Source: Acidobacterium sp. S8 (GTDB taxonomy: Bacteria; Acidobacteriota; Terriglobia; Terriglobales; Acidobacteriaceae). From it: a DNA stretch of 64,000 nucleotides. Within the stretch, counting starts at the first letter, position 1. Each line of letters begins with the position of its first letter. The notes under the pieces were generated by a model that saw nothing but the letters and a program-made list of their open reading frames with translations, did no database searches and was not told where the DNA came from. Below, one piece after another: positions 36,467-43,838 of this stretch. The stretch covers positions 62,001-126,000 of the forward strand of contig NZ_LMUM01000015.1 of assembly GCF_009765985.1 (NCBI RefSeq), read 5' to 3'. The translations under genes were made by a program, and so were the position numbers.

Positions 36467-37264
36467 TCACTCTCCCAGTAGTAATCGCTGCGTACTGAAC
36501 GCACGCCCTGTAGATCCGTCACATTCGATAAGAGTAGCCGCCATTCTCGGATCGCCCTTGGCTGCTTCAAATTTCGCGGGCATGCCGGTAAGAAATCGCT
36601 GAAGTACCAGCTCTTTCTCAACGCCGATGATGCTGTCATACGGTCCGCTCATGCCCACATCTGTTTGGTACGCAGTGCCGCCGGGCAGCACACGATCGTC
36701 GGCAGTAGGCACATGCGTATGTGTTCCCAGTACAGCGGTCACGCGGCCATCCAGATACCATCCAAGCGCAGCCTTCTCCGAGGTCGCTTCGGCGTGAACA
36801 TCCACCAGAATTACCTTCGCAGTAATCTGTTTCAGCATCGCATCCACCACGCGAAATGGATCATCGCTCGACGCCATAAACACGCGTCCCTGCAGATTGA
36901 TGACCGCGTACTCCTGTCCTGAAGCGAGCTGGCCCTGATAAAAGCCATGCCCCGGCGTTCCGGCTACATAGTTCGCCGGCCGTATCACTCGACGCGGACG
37001 CTCGTGGCTGTCCGCAGGCACAGACTGCATGTATTCAATAATCTCGCGCTTGTCCCACACATGGTTGCCCGTGGTCAGCACATGCGCTCCCAGATCGAAC
37101 AGCTCCTCGGCGATCACAGGCGTAAGTCCAAAGCCGCCCGCTGCATTCTCGCCATTAATGATGACCAGATCAACTTCGCGCTGCTCGATCACATGGCGTA
37201 CGTGTTCCCGCACAATGCGCCGCCCGGCGCTTCCAAAAACGTCTCCTACAAAAAGAATCCGCAA
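36467..37264 (-). CDS. ymdB: YmdB-type metallophosphoesterase
   Basis: A 265-residue TIGR00282-family phosphoesterase. The metal-site motifs are intact: ILFVGDVFGSAGRR (Asp), VIINGENAAGGFGL, VLTTGNHVWDK and, near the C-terminus, ILVDVHAEATSEK and VLGTHTHVPTAD. B. subtilis YmdB hydrolyses 2',3'-cyclic nucleotides and affects biofilm versus motility gene expression. The gene is monocistronic and divergent from the Rrf2 regulator. Length is typical. Confidence 0.93.
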   Translation of the reverse strand: MRILFVGDVFGSAGRRIVREHVRHVIEQREVDLVIINGENAAGGFGLTPVIAEELFDLGAHVLTTGNHVWDKREIIEYMQSVPADSHERPRRVIRPANYVAGTPGHGFYQGQLASGQEYAVINLQGRVFMASSDDPFRVVDAMLKQITAKVILVDVHAEATSEKAALGWYLDGRVTAVLGTHTHVPTADDRVLPGGTAYQTDVGMSGPYDSIIGVEKELVLQRFLTGMPAKFEAAKGDPRMAATLIECDGSTGRAFSTQRLLLGE

Positions 37265-37390
37265 AACACCTTCCTCACTAGATAAGAAATTTTGATGCTA
37301 GCACGAGGCCAATGTGAATACGTGACTGTTGCAGGCGCAAATGCCTGTTTTGCGATTCGGATTCGAGAAAACCTATGGTAGCGTGGCAGT

Positions 37391-37807
37391 ATGGCCGTCA
37401 ATACCCGATTCGCAACCGGCGTCCACGCCTTGCTTCTGCTCGCTGCCGAACCGGATGTACTGCAGACCTCAGAAGATGTGGCACGCAAGCTCAACACAAA
37501 CCCGGTCGTCATCCGGCGTGTTTTTTCTTTGCTGCAACAGGCCGAGCTGGTGGAAAGCCAGAAGGGGCCAAGCGGTGGTTCGCGTCTTGCGCGTTCGGCC
37601 CGGGACATCACTCTGGCCGATATTTACCGCGCGCTCGATCCGGGAGATATTTTCCATACAGCATCGGCTTCCGCTACCTCTACTAATAAATTAAGCCATG
37701 CATTGCAGCAGGCGCTGAAAGACGCACAGAAAGCCCTTGAAAAAGAGCTTGATCAAACAAGCCTGAACCAGCTCGTCAAAAAGTCCGGCAAAAAAGACAA
37801 GCACTGA
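37391..37807 (+). CDS. Rrf2 family transcriptional regulator
   Basis: A 138-residue winged-helix regulator. The N-terminal MAVNTRFATGVHALLLLA, TSEDVARKLNTNPVVIRRVF (recognition helix) and GPSGGSRLARSARDITLADIYRAL follow the Rrf2 pattern. The three cysteines that bind an Fe-S cluster in IscR/NsrR are missing, which places it with the cysteine-free YwnA-like group. The C-terminus is a charged Lys-rich helix. It is divergent from ymdB and convergent with the VOC gene; either could be a target. Confidence 0.88.
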   Translation: MAVNTRFATGVHALLLLAAEPDVLQTSEDVARKLNTNPVVIRRVFSLLQQAELVESQKGPSGGSRLARSARDITLADIYRALDPGDIFHTASASATSTNKLSHALQQALKDAQKALEKELDQTSLNQLVKKSGKKDKH

Positions 37808-37828
37808 GCCACTTCCCTGCTTGCGCTT

Positions 37829-38200
37829 TTATAACTGAGCAATACTTAGCAGGTTGCCGTCCGGGTCCTGGAACCAGGCGATTTTCGCGCCTCCCGGAGC
37901 CTCCCACACGCCGTCGTCATCCTGTGACACGTGCGAATACTTCTCCGTGCGCACACCGGCAGCGGCCAGTGCGCGCACTGTCGCTGAAGCGTCCGCCACC
38001 TGCCAGCCCAGAACTGTATGCGGCTGCGGATTCACCTCTTTCACCGGCGTCACCCGCAGCATGATGCCGCCAACATCGAAAGCCAGCGCAAAGCCGTCTT
38101 CGTGCAGCAGGGTTAAACCCAGCGTGTCGCGATAAAAAGCGCGCGCTTTATCAGCATCGCTTACGCCCACAAACGCCATGATCTTTTCATGTCCCAGCAT
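37829..38200 (-). CDS. VOC (glyoxalase/bleomycin-resistance fold) protein
   Basis: A 123-residue single vicinal-oxygen-chelate domain protein: IMAFVGVSDADKARAFYRDT at the N-terminus and AWFQDPDGNLLSIAQL at the end are the standard beta-alpha-beta marks. Potential metal ligands include the early His/Glu and the late Asp. The ATG at 38200 gives the usual short N-terminus and has AGGAAAG upstream; the frame extends 14 codons further. Substrate and reaction are unknown. Confidence 0.87.
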   Translation of the reverse strand: MLGHEKIMAFVGVSDADKARAFYRDTLGLTLLHEDGFALAFDVGGIMLRVTPVKEVNPQPHTVLGWQVADASATVRALAAAGVRTEKYSHVSQDDDGVWEAPGGAKIAWFQDPDGNLLSIAQL

Positions 38201-38281
38201 GGTCACCCCAATCTTTCCTGGATGAGTGTAGACCAGAATCATAAAAGCGGCGTAGGCTGAAGAAATTCTGTTCAGACCCTC

Positions 38282-40327
38282 ATGGCTCTGCTCACCTTTC
38301 TCTACGCCTCGGTAGTGTTTCTGAGCGCGTTTCTACTTTTCCTCGTACAGCCCATCGTTGCCAGGCAGCTCTTACCGGTGCTCGGCGGATCGTCGGCGGT
38401 ATGGAGCACCTGCCTCGTCTTTTTTCAGACGGCTCTGCTGCTCGGCTATTTTTATGCGGATCGAGTCGCCACCCGGCTGCGCCCGCGGCATCAGGCAATC
38501 ACGCATGTCATCCTGCTCGCCGCTGCCCTGGCCTCGCTTGGAATGCATATACGCCCCAGCGCATGGGCGGCCACATGGCATCCCATGCTTACCGTTCTCG
38601 GTCTGTTGGGCCTGATTATCGGACTGCCATACTTTGCCCTCTCCGCAACCACCCCGCTTCTGCAGTCCTGGTATACCCGCAGCTTCCACGCGGACCGGCC
38701 CTACCGCCTTTTCTCGCTCTCGAACGCAGGCGCGCTGCTCGCCCTCCTGCTTTATCCGGTGTGGGTCGAGCCGCATCTTGCCCTCAGGATGCAGACACGC
38801 CTCTGGTCAAGCGGCTTTTTTCTCTTTGCCGTGCTCTGCGGCGGTATCGCCTGGAGCATCCGCCAGACACTGCCCGACCACCGCCTTCCACTGCCGGAGG
38901 CTGAACCTCCGAAGGAAGCGATTTCTCCGCAGCGCCGATTGCTCTGGCTTCTGCTGCCCGGATGCGCCTCACTCCTGCTCTGTGCCTTCACCAATCACCT
39001 CAGCCAGAATGTCGCCGCCATTCCCCTGCTTTGGATTCTGCCGCTCTCCGCCTATCTGCTCAGCTTCATCATCGCCTTCCACTCCCCGACCGCCTATCCG
39101 CGCTGGTTTATGCTGCGGCTTACAGCCTGCACCCTCGGCATCCTTGGCTATCTCGTGCACGACGTGCACGGAACCCTGCCAGTTCCAATTTCCGTTCCGC
39201 TCTATTGCTCATGCCTGTTCGTGCTCTGTTTCTTCTTTCATGGCGAGCTCTATCGCCTGCGCCCGGCAGCCGCCTCGGCGACTGATTTTTACCTTTCCCT
39301 CTCGCTCGGCTCCGCCCTGGGATCGCTCTTTGTCGGAATCCTTGCTCCGAACATCTTCCGCGCTAACTATGAGTTGGCCATCGGCCTCGTCCTTGCCGCT
39401 GTCCTGGCACTCGTTGTCAGCTGGAACTTCGGCTTTATGGCTCGGATATTCTGGAGCGCCGGAGCTATCGCATTGATCTGGGTGGGAATGGCGCAGGCGC
39501 GCGCCTGGCGACAGGACGCTCTTCTACAGCTGCGCAGCTTTTACGGAACGCTGCGCGTTACGCAAACCCATTGGCCGCCGGAAGCCGACACCACGCGCAC
39601 CCTTTACCACGGCACCATTCAGCATGGAGCCCAGTTCTTCGGCAATGGCATGCGCATGCAGCCGGCATCCTACTACGCGCCATTCTCCGGCGTCGGACTC
39701 GCGTTGCGCCTCTGCTGCGAAGGCAAGCCACGTCATGTCGGCATCGTCGGCCTGGGCGCGGGAGCATTAGCCTCCTACGGGCAGCCGGGCGACACCTTTC
39801 GTTTCTATGAGATCGACCCGCTCGTCGAGCGTATTGCGCGCAGCCTGTTCACTTACTTGCGTGAAACCCCGGCCCAGACCAGCGTCGTTCTCGGCGATGC
39901 CCGCTTTTCGATCAGCCGCGAGCAGGGTCCTCCGTTCGATGTACTGATCGTCGATGCCTTTTCCGGCGACGCCGTCCCCATACACCTGCTCACGCAGCAG
40001 GCTTTGCAGCTTTATCGCAGGCACCTTACGCCGGACGGCATCATTGCCTTCCACGCATCCAGCCAATATCTCAACCTGGAACCGGTCATCGCGCGCGAGG
40101 CGCAACAGGCAGGCATGCGCGCCATCATCGTCCATTCCAAAGCTGATCTGTATCACGGCATCTTCATTGCCGATTGGATCCTGCTGACCAACAACCAGCG
40201 ATTTCTCACTCAGCCTAAAGTCACGCAGGCCAGCCAGCCTCTGCTGCCCCGCCCCGGAATCGACCTCTGGACGGACGACTACTCGAGCGTCCTGCCGATC
40301 TTGAAATGGCAGCTGCTTCCCTACTGA
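38282..40327 (+). CDS. Fused MFS/spermidine-synthase-like membrane protein
   Basis: A 681-residue protein. Residues 1-420 form about 11-12 membrane helices (it opens ALLTFLYASVVFLSAFLLFL). Residues about 430-680 form a soluble spermidine-synthase-like domain with an S-adenosyl-type nucleotide motif VGIVGLGAGALASYG, the ligand Glu in FRFYEIDP and LVVDAFSGDAVP-like VLIVDAFSGDAVPIHLL. Such fusions are widespread, but polyamine transfer has not been shown for most. The 3' end overlaps the convergent Pro-rich protein gene by 7 bp. Confidence 0.9.
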   Translation: MALLTFLYASVVFLSAFLLFLVQPIVARQLLPVLGGSSAVWSTCLVFFQTALLLGYFYADRVATRLRPRHQAITHVILLAAALASLGMHIRPSAWAATWHPMLTVLGLLGLIIGLPYFALSATTPLLQSWYTRSFHADRPYRLFSLSNAGALLALLLYPVWVEPHLALRMQTRLWSSGFFLFAVLCGGIAWSIRQTLPDHRLPLPEAEPPKEAISPQRRLLWLLLPGCASLLLCAFTNHLSQNVAAIPLLWILPLSAYLLSFIIAFHSPTAYPRWFMLRLTACTLGILGYLVHDVHGTLPVPISVPLYCSCLFVLCFFFHGELYRLRPAAASATDFYLSLSLGSALGSLFVGILAPNIFRANYELAIGLVLAAVLALVVSWNFGFMARIFWSAGAIALIWVGMAQARAWRQDALLQLRSFYGTLRVTQTHWPPEADTTRTLYHGTIQHGAQFFGNGMRMQPASYYAPFSGVGLALRLCCEGKPRHVGIVGLGAGALASYGQPGDTFRFYEIDPLVERIARSLFTYLRETPAQTSVVLGDARFSISREQGPPFDVLIVDAFSGDAVPIHLLTQQALQLYRRHLTPDGIIAFHASSQYLNLEPVIAREAQQAGMRAIIVHSKADLYHGIFIADWILLTNNQRFLTQPKVTQASQPLLPRPGIDLWTDDYSSVLPILKWQLLPY

Positions 40328-41379
40328 GGCTGCGAATCAGGAATGACCGTCGGTGGAGGAGGCGCGGGAATCACCTTTACAGGCGGAGGCGGCGCATCCG
40401 GCATGATTCTCACTTCCGGCTCCTTCGCCACACGAATCTGCTTTGCCTGCGGTAGCGGCCTCGGCGCGATGGCCTTTGCCTCCGGCGGCGGCTGTGCCGG
40501 AATTGCCTGAAGCGCCGGGGTAGGAGATTGGGGAATCACGTCGGCCTGAGGATGAGAGGCAGGAATCACTTTCACCGGTGGCGGCGGCGCTGCAATGGGC
40601 GACCCCGTAGGCGGCGGAGTATCTGCTACCTCTACCGGAGGAGTAAAGGAATGGGTATCGGCCGAGGCGTTCACGATGCGGCCGGCCTTGTCGTAATTCA
40701 CGCTCCAGGCCGTATACTGCGTCGGAGAAATGGGCGCCGCGAAACGGACCTCCTCGCCTGCGCCGTCGAGTGTCGCGCGCAGCATGGGCGACGAAGTCGG
40801 AATCAGGCGCAAATCCACTTCGGGACGATTCGGTATCTGCGGCTGCGCTCCGGTCATTTCGGCGTAACAAACGGAAAGCAGAAGCCACTGCCCGCTTACC
40901 TGGCTGTTCGCCTGCGCCACGTCCGCAGGCACCATCTGGTTGAACAATTGAAAATTCCGGGGATTCTTAGCGGCAGGCGTAAATTGAGTCGCGCCATGCG
41001 TCAACACCGGCACGATGCGAACGCGCCCCGCGCTGCGCGGAACCAGCGCCACAAAAAGCGAGTCTGCCCCTGCCGCATCTTTGCTTGAATAGCGCAGCAT
41101 CAGCGAATCCGGCATCAGCGGGCACACTGACTGCTCATAGCTCCAGTCATTGCTCTTCATCTCATAGCCGTAGAATGTCGCCGCTGCCAGCAATTCCTGG
41201 TTGCGTGCGTTGAGAAGCGCCGCGTCCTCAGCCTTCATCTCTGCGGAAGAACGATGTTCCAGCAAAAGATACAGCAGCTTTTCCTGTGCCGGATCGCCAT
41301 ATACCGGAGTCACCTGCGCGGTCAGCGGCGAGCGCAAAAACAGGAAGGCTACAGCGAGTGCAAACCCGGCAAATCTCAT
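40321..41379 (-). CDS. Exported proline-rich protein of unknown function
   Basis: A 352-residue protein with a signal peptide (MRFAGFALAVAFLFLRSPL, cleaved near LTAQ). The folded part (about residues 22-235) has no family I recognise. The last 110 residues are Pro-rich with repeated PPPVKVIPA and related units, likely an extended periplasmic spacer or wall-spanning arm. It shares its strand with the TPR gene upstream, separated from it by a terminator, and overlaps the MFS/spermidine-synthase gene at the 3' end. Confidence 0.75.
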   Translation of the reverse strand: MRFAGFALAVAFLFLRSPLTAQVTPVYGDPAQEKLLYLLLEHRSSAEMKAEDAALLNARNQELLAAATFYGYEMKSNDWSYEQSVCPLMPDSLMLRYSSKDAAGADSLFVALVPRSAGRVRIVPVLTHGATQFTPAAKNPRNFQLFNQMVPADVAQANSQVSGQWLLLSVCYAEMTGAQPQIPNRPEVDLRLIPTSSPMLRATLDGAGEEVRFAAPISPTQYTAWSVNYDKAGRIVNASADTHSFTPPVEVADTPPPTGSPIAAPPPPVKVIPASHPQADVIPQSPTPALQAIPAQPPPEAKAIAPRPLPQAKQIRVAKEPEVRIMPDAPPPPVKVIPAPPPPTVIPDSQPQ

Positions 41380-41419
41380 CGGCTCCTCGTGATCACCCTT
41401 CTATCCTACAGACAACAAA

Positions 41420-41439
41420 GGCAGCCCGTGAAGGCTGCC
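41420..41439 (-). terminator. Rho-independent terminator of TPR gene
   Basis: On the minus strand, GGCAGCC-TTCACG-GGCTGCC forms a perfect 7-bp stem followed by TTTGTTGT, 27 nt beyond the TPR gene's stop codon. This separates it from the Pro-rich protein gene. Confidence 0.85.
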
Positions 41440-41466
41440 CTTGCTGTTTATAGGTTTGTCCAGCTG

Positions 41467-42783
41467 TTATCCCTGTGTGTGGTGATGCGTGGTGGTTGCC
41501 GGACGCTTCGCCGGGGTCTTCTTCGCGGGCGCCTCGCCATCCTTCAGGATGATCATAGCCGGGTTCTGCGTGTAGGAATCGAACGTGCCAACGTAGGTTG
41601 CGTTCGTGCCAGCAGTAGGAATGTCCTTGAGCGGGGTCTTCATATTGATCGTGAAGTCCGCTTTTTGCGACTGCTTGGCATCGTCGGAAACTGCAAGCTG
41701 CACGCTGTCGGCAGTTGCCGAAACCACAGTTCCCGGCACTTCCGCCGTCACGTCTTTCAGAACATCCCAGACTTTGCCCGCGTCTTCAGGCGTACCGTTG
41801 GCAAGGATGAATTCCTTGTCAGCCAGCGCCAGCGTCTTCAGGTCAGGAGTGCTCGTCACAGCCTGGTGTGCCAGATCCTGTGGCGAAGGCGGTGGCGGAG
41901 CTGCAACCGGCTTATAGGAATCCGGCGGGAAGAGATTAGCCTTGGCAAGCTGCTGAATGTCCGAATATCCGTCCGGATTTGCCATGCAGGTGGCATTCGT
42001 CGTTGCGCAGTGGTACTTCTTGTACCAGTACTCGGCGGCCTTTTCGATCTGGTCCTTGTAGCCTGCGGGAGCGAATTGCGCAGCGCGAGTCAGGAACCAG
42101 ACGCCGTTCACAAGATCCTTTGGATCTTGCTGTACATAGGCGTTACCGAGGTTATAAGTCGCCAGCAGGCCAGGGCCCGACTGGGTCTGCGTCGGATCGG
42201 TGTATGCCTTCAGCTCAGCCGTATAGGCATCGATTGCGGCCTTGTAATCCTTCTTGGAGTTTGCATCCGCAGCAATGGCGCCTTCAAAGATCGGCGTCGT
42301 CGCAGCCTTCAGCTTCTGGTAATCGGCATCGGAAAGCGCCGGAGGCTTGGGAGCAGCCAGGGCCTGCTTGGCCTTGGCAGAAGCGTCATCCAGCTTGGAG
42401 GGGTCTTTCTGCTCCATGTAAACCACGATGGTGAGAGCCCGCAGGCTGTTTGGATTCACCTGCAGCAGACGGTTCGCGGCATCGAGTTCCTTGTCGCCCT
42501 GCCCAGCTTGTTCGTAGGCCGCCATCAGCTGTTCCAGCATCTCTTCCTTCACCACGCTGTTCGGATACTGCTGGAGGAACTGCTCGACCGCCTGAGCCTT
42601 TGCCGCTGGAGAAGATTGCCCCACGGCGTTAGTGTAAGCGTTATATTCAGCCGGATCTTTAATCGTGATCTGGCCGGATTGTGCACCCTGAGTTTGGCCA
42701 TCATCCAACGCCAGGGCAGCAGGCAGACAAAATGCAGCGCCGGTGGCTACTGCCAACACGGAAGCAACGACGACTTTCTTCAT
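41467..42783 (-). CDS. Exported TPR repeat protein
   Basis: A 438-residue exported protein with a signal peptide (MKKVVVASVLAVATGAAFCL, cleaved near ALALDD). It contains tetratricopeptide-like helical repeats: AVEQFLQQYPNSVVKEEML, LDAANRLLQVNPNSL, LATYNLGNAYVQQD and others over about residues 40-260. A Pro-rich link (VAAPPPPSPQDL) follows, then a beta-rich C-terminal domain with no family I recognise, and a basic tail (KKTPAKRPATTTHHH). TPR proteins act as scaffolds, so a periplasmic assembly role is likely but unproven. A near-consensus promoter lies about 125 bp upstream. Confidence 0.8.
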   Translation of the reverse strand: MKKVVVASVLAVATGAAFCLPAALALDDGQTQGAQSGQITIKDPAEYNAYTNAVGQSSPAAKAQAVEQFLQQYPNSVVKEEMLEQLMAAYEQAGQGDKELDAANRLLQVNPNSLRALTIVVYMEQKDPSKLDDASAKAKQALAAPKPPALSDADYQKLKAATTPIFEGAIAADANSKKDYKAAIDAYTAELKAYTDPTQTQSGPGLLATYNLGNAYVQQDPKDLVNGVWFLTRAAQFAPAGYKDQIEKAAEYWYKKYHCATTNATCMANPDGYSDIQQLAKANLFPPDSYKPVAAPPPPSPQDLAHQAVTSTPDLKTLALADKEFILANGTPEDAGKVWDVLKDVTAEVPGTVVSATADSVQLAVSDDAKQSQKADFTINMKTPLKDIPTAGTNATYVGTFDSYTQNPAMIILKDGEAPAKKTPAKRPATTTHHHTQG

Positions 42784-42906
42784 TCAACGCTCCTAGGAAA
42801 ATTCCTGAATAATTGCTCGATGCGGATTGGAGGGTGCTCCAATCGCATTGAAACATACCAGACCGCTCTTCCGGAAATGTTCATCTGTTCAATGCGGTTG
42901 TGCTGA

Positions 42907-42936
42907 ATTATAGAAACCAGCAGCTATCAGTGACAA
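42907..42936 (-). promoter_or_regulatory. Sigma-70-type promoter of TPR gene
   Basis: On the minus strand, TTGTCA (42936-42931) is followed 18 nt later by a perfect TATAAT (42912-42907). The start would lie near 42900, leaving a 5' leader of about 115 nt before the TPR protein ATG at 42783. Confidence 0.75.
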
Positions 42937-43076
42937 GTAATCGGTTTTTACAATTCCGTCAATGCGAAAATGTGATGCCATAACCCACCAAACGGTTGAC
43001 CTCGTATTTTCTGTAGATATGAAGACACCGCACCCGCATCAAAAGTGCCTGAGAACGCAAAGGGAGAGAGAACACA

Positions 43077-43790
43077 ATGGAGCTTACAAGTCAGGTAGCA
43101 GTCGTTACCGGAGCCGCGCGCGGCATCGGCGAAGCCATCAGCAAACGCCTCGCCTCGATGGGAGCGACGGTCATTCTGGCGGCCCGCGATATCACCCGGC
43201 TTGAGCGTATACACAATGAAATTACGGCTTCTGGCGGTTCAGCGCAAATCGCCCAGCTCGACCTTCTCGATGAACAGTCCATCGCAAAACTCGGGGAGCT
43301 ATTGCAAACCGCCCATCATCGCTGCGACATCCTCGTCAATAACGCAGGCGTCGGCGTCCCCAGGAAACTCCTGCATGAGCTTCCTGTCAGCGAGTGGGAT
43401 CAGATCATAGGGACAAATCTGCGCGGCGCCTACCTCATGATCCGGGCCGTTGCCCCGCTCATGATTGACGCCAAATTCGGCCACATCATAAATATTTCCT
43501 CTCTCGCCGGACACGTTCCCCTGCCTAATGGAGCCGCCTATGCCGCCTCCAAGTGGGGCTTGAATGGGCTGACCTATTCCGTCGCGGAAGAACTGCGCCC
43601 ACACAACATACGCGTCTCCGTCATCGCACCAGGTTCTACGAATACGCACTTTGAAGGCCGCGGCGACAAGAAGGACCCCAACAAAAAAATTCAGCCCAAT
43701 GACGTTGCCCACGTAGTAGCCATGCTGGTCACACAGGCTCCGCAGTCCTTTGTCAGCGAGGTGCTACTGCGTCCCACGCAGAAACCCTGA
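43077..43790 (+). CDS. SDR family oxidoreductase
   Basis: A 237-residue short-chain dehydrogenase/reductase. The cofactor motif VTGAARGIGEAI, the structural NNAG (LVNNAGVGVP), the catalytic Ser in IINISSLAG and the YAASK catalytic pair are all present. Sequence style resembles 3-oxoacyl-ACP reductase (FabG-like) proteins, but that activity cannot be assigned. A strong GGGAGAGA stretch precedes the ATG. It is monocistronic and convergent with the ADOP permease. Confidence 0.92.
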   Translation: MELTSQVAVVTGAARGIGEAISKRLASMGATVILAARDITRLERIHNEITASGGSAQIAQLDLLDEQSIAKLGELLQTAHHRCDILVNNAGVGVPRKLLHELPVSEWDQIIGTNLRGAYLMIRAVAPLMIDAKFGHIINISSLAGHVPLPNGAAYAASKWGLNGLTYSVAEELRPHNIRVSVIAPGSTNTHFEGRGDKKDPNKKIQPNDVAHVVAMLVTQAPQSFVSEVLLRPTQKP

Positions 43791-43838
43791 TTGCGCCACC
43801 GAAGATATTCACGCCACCCAACGAAATTTAACTGGCCG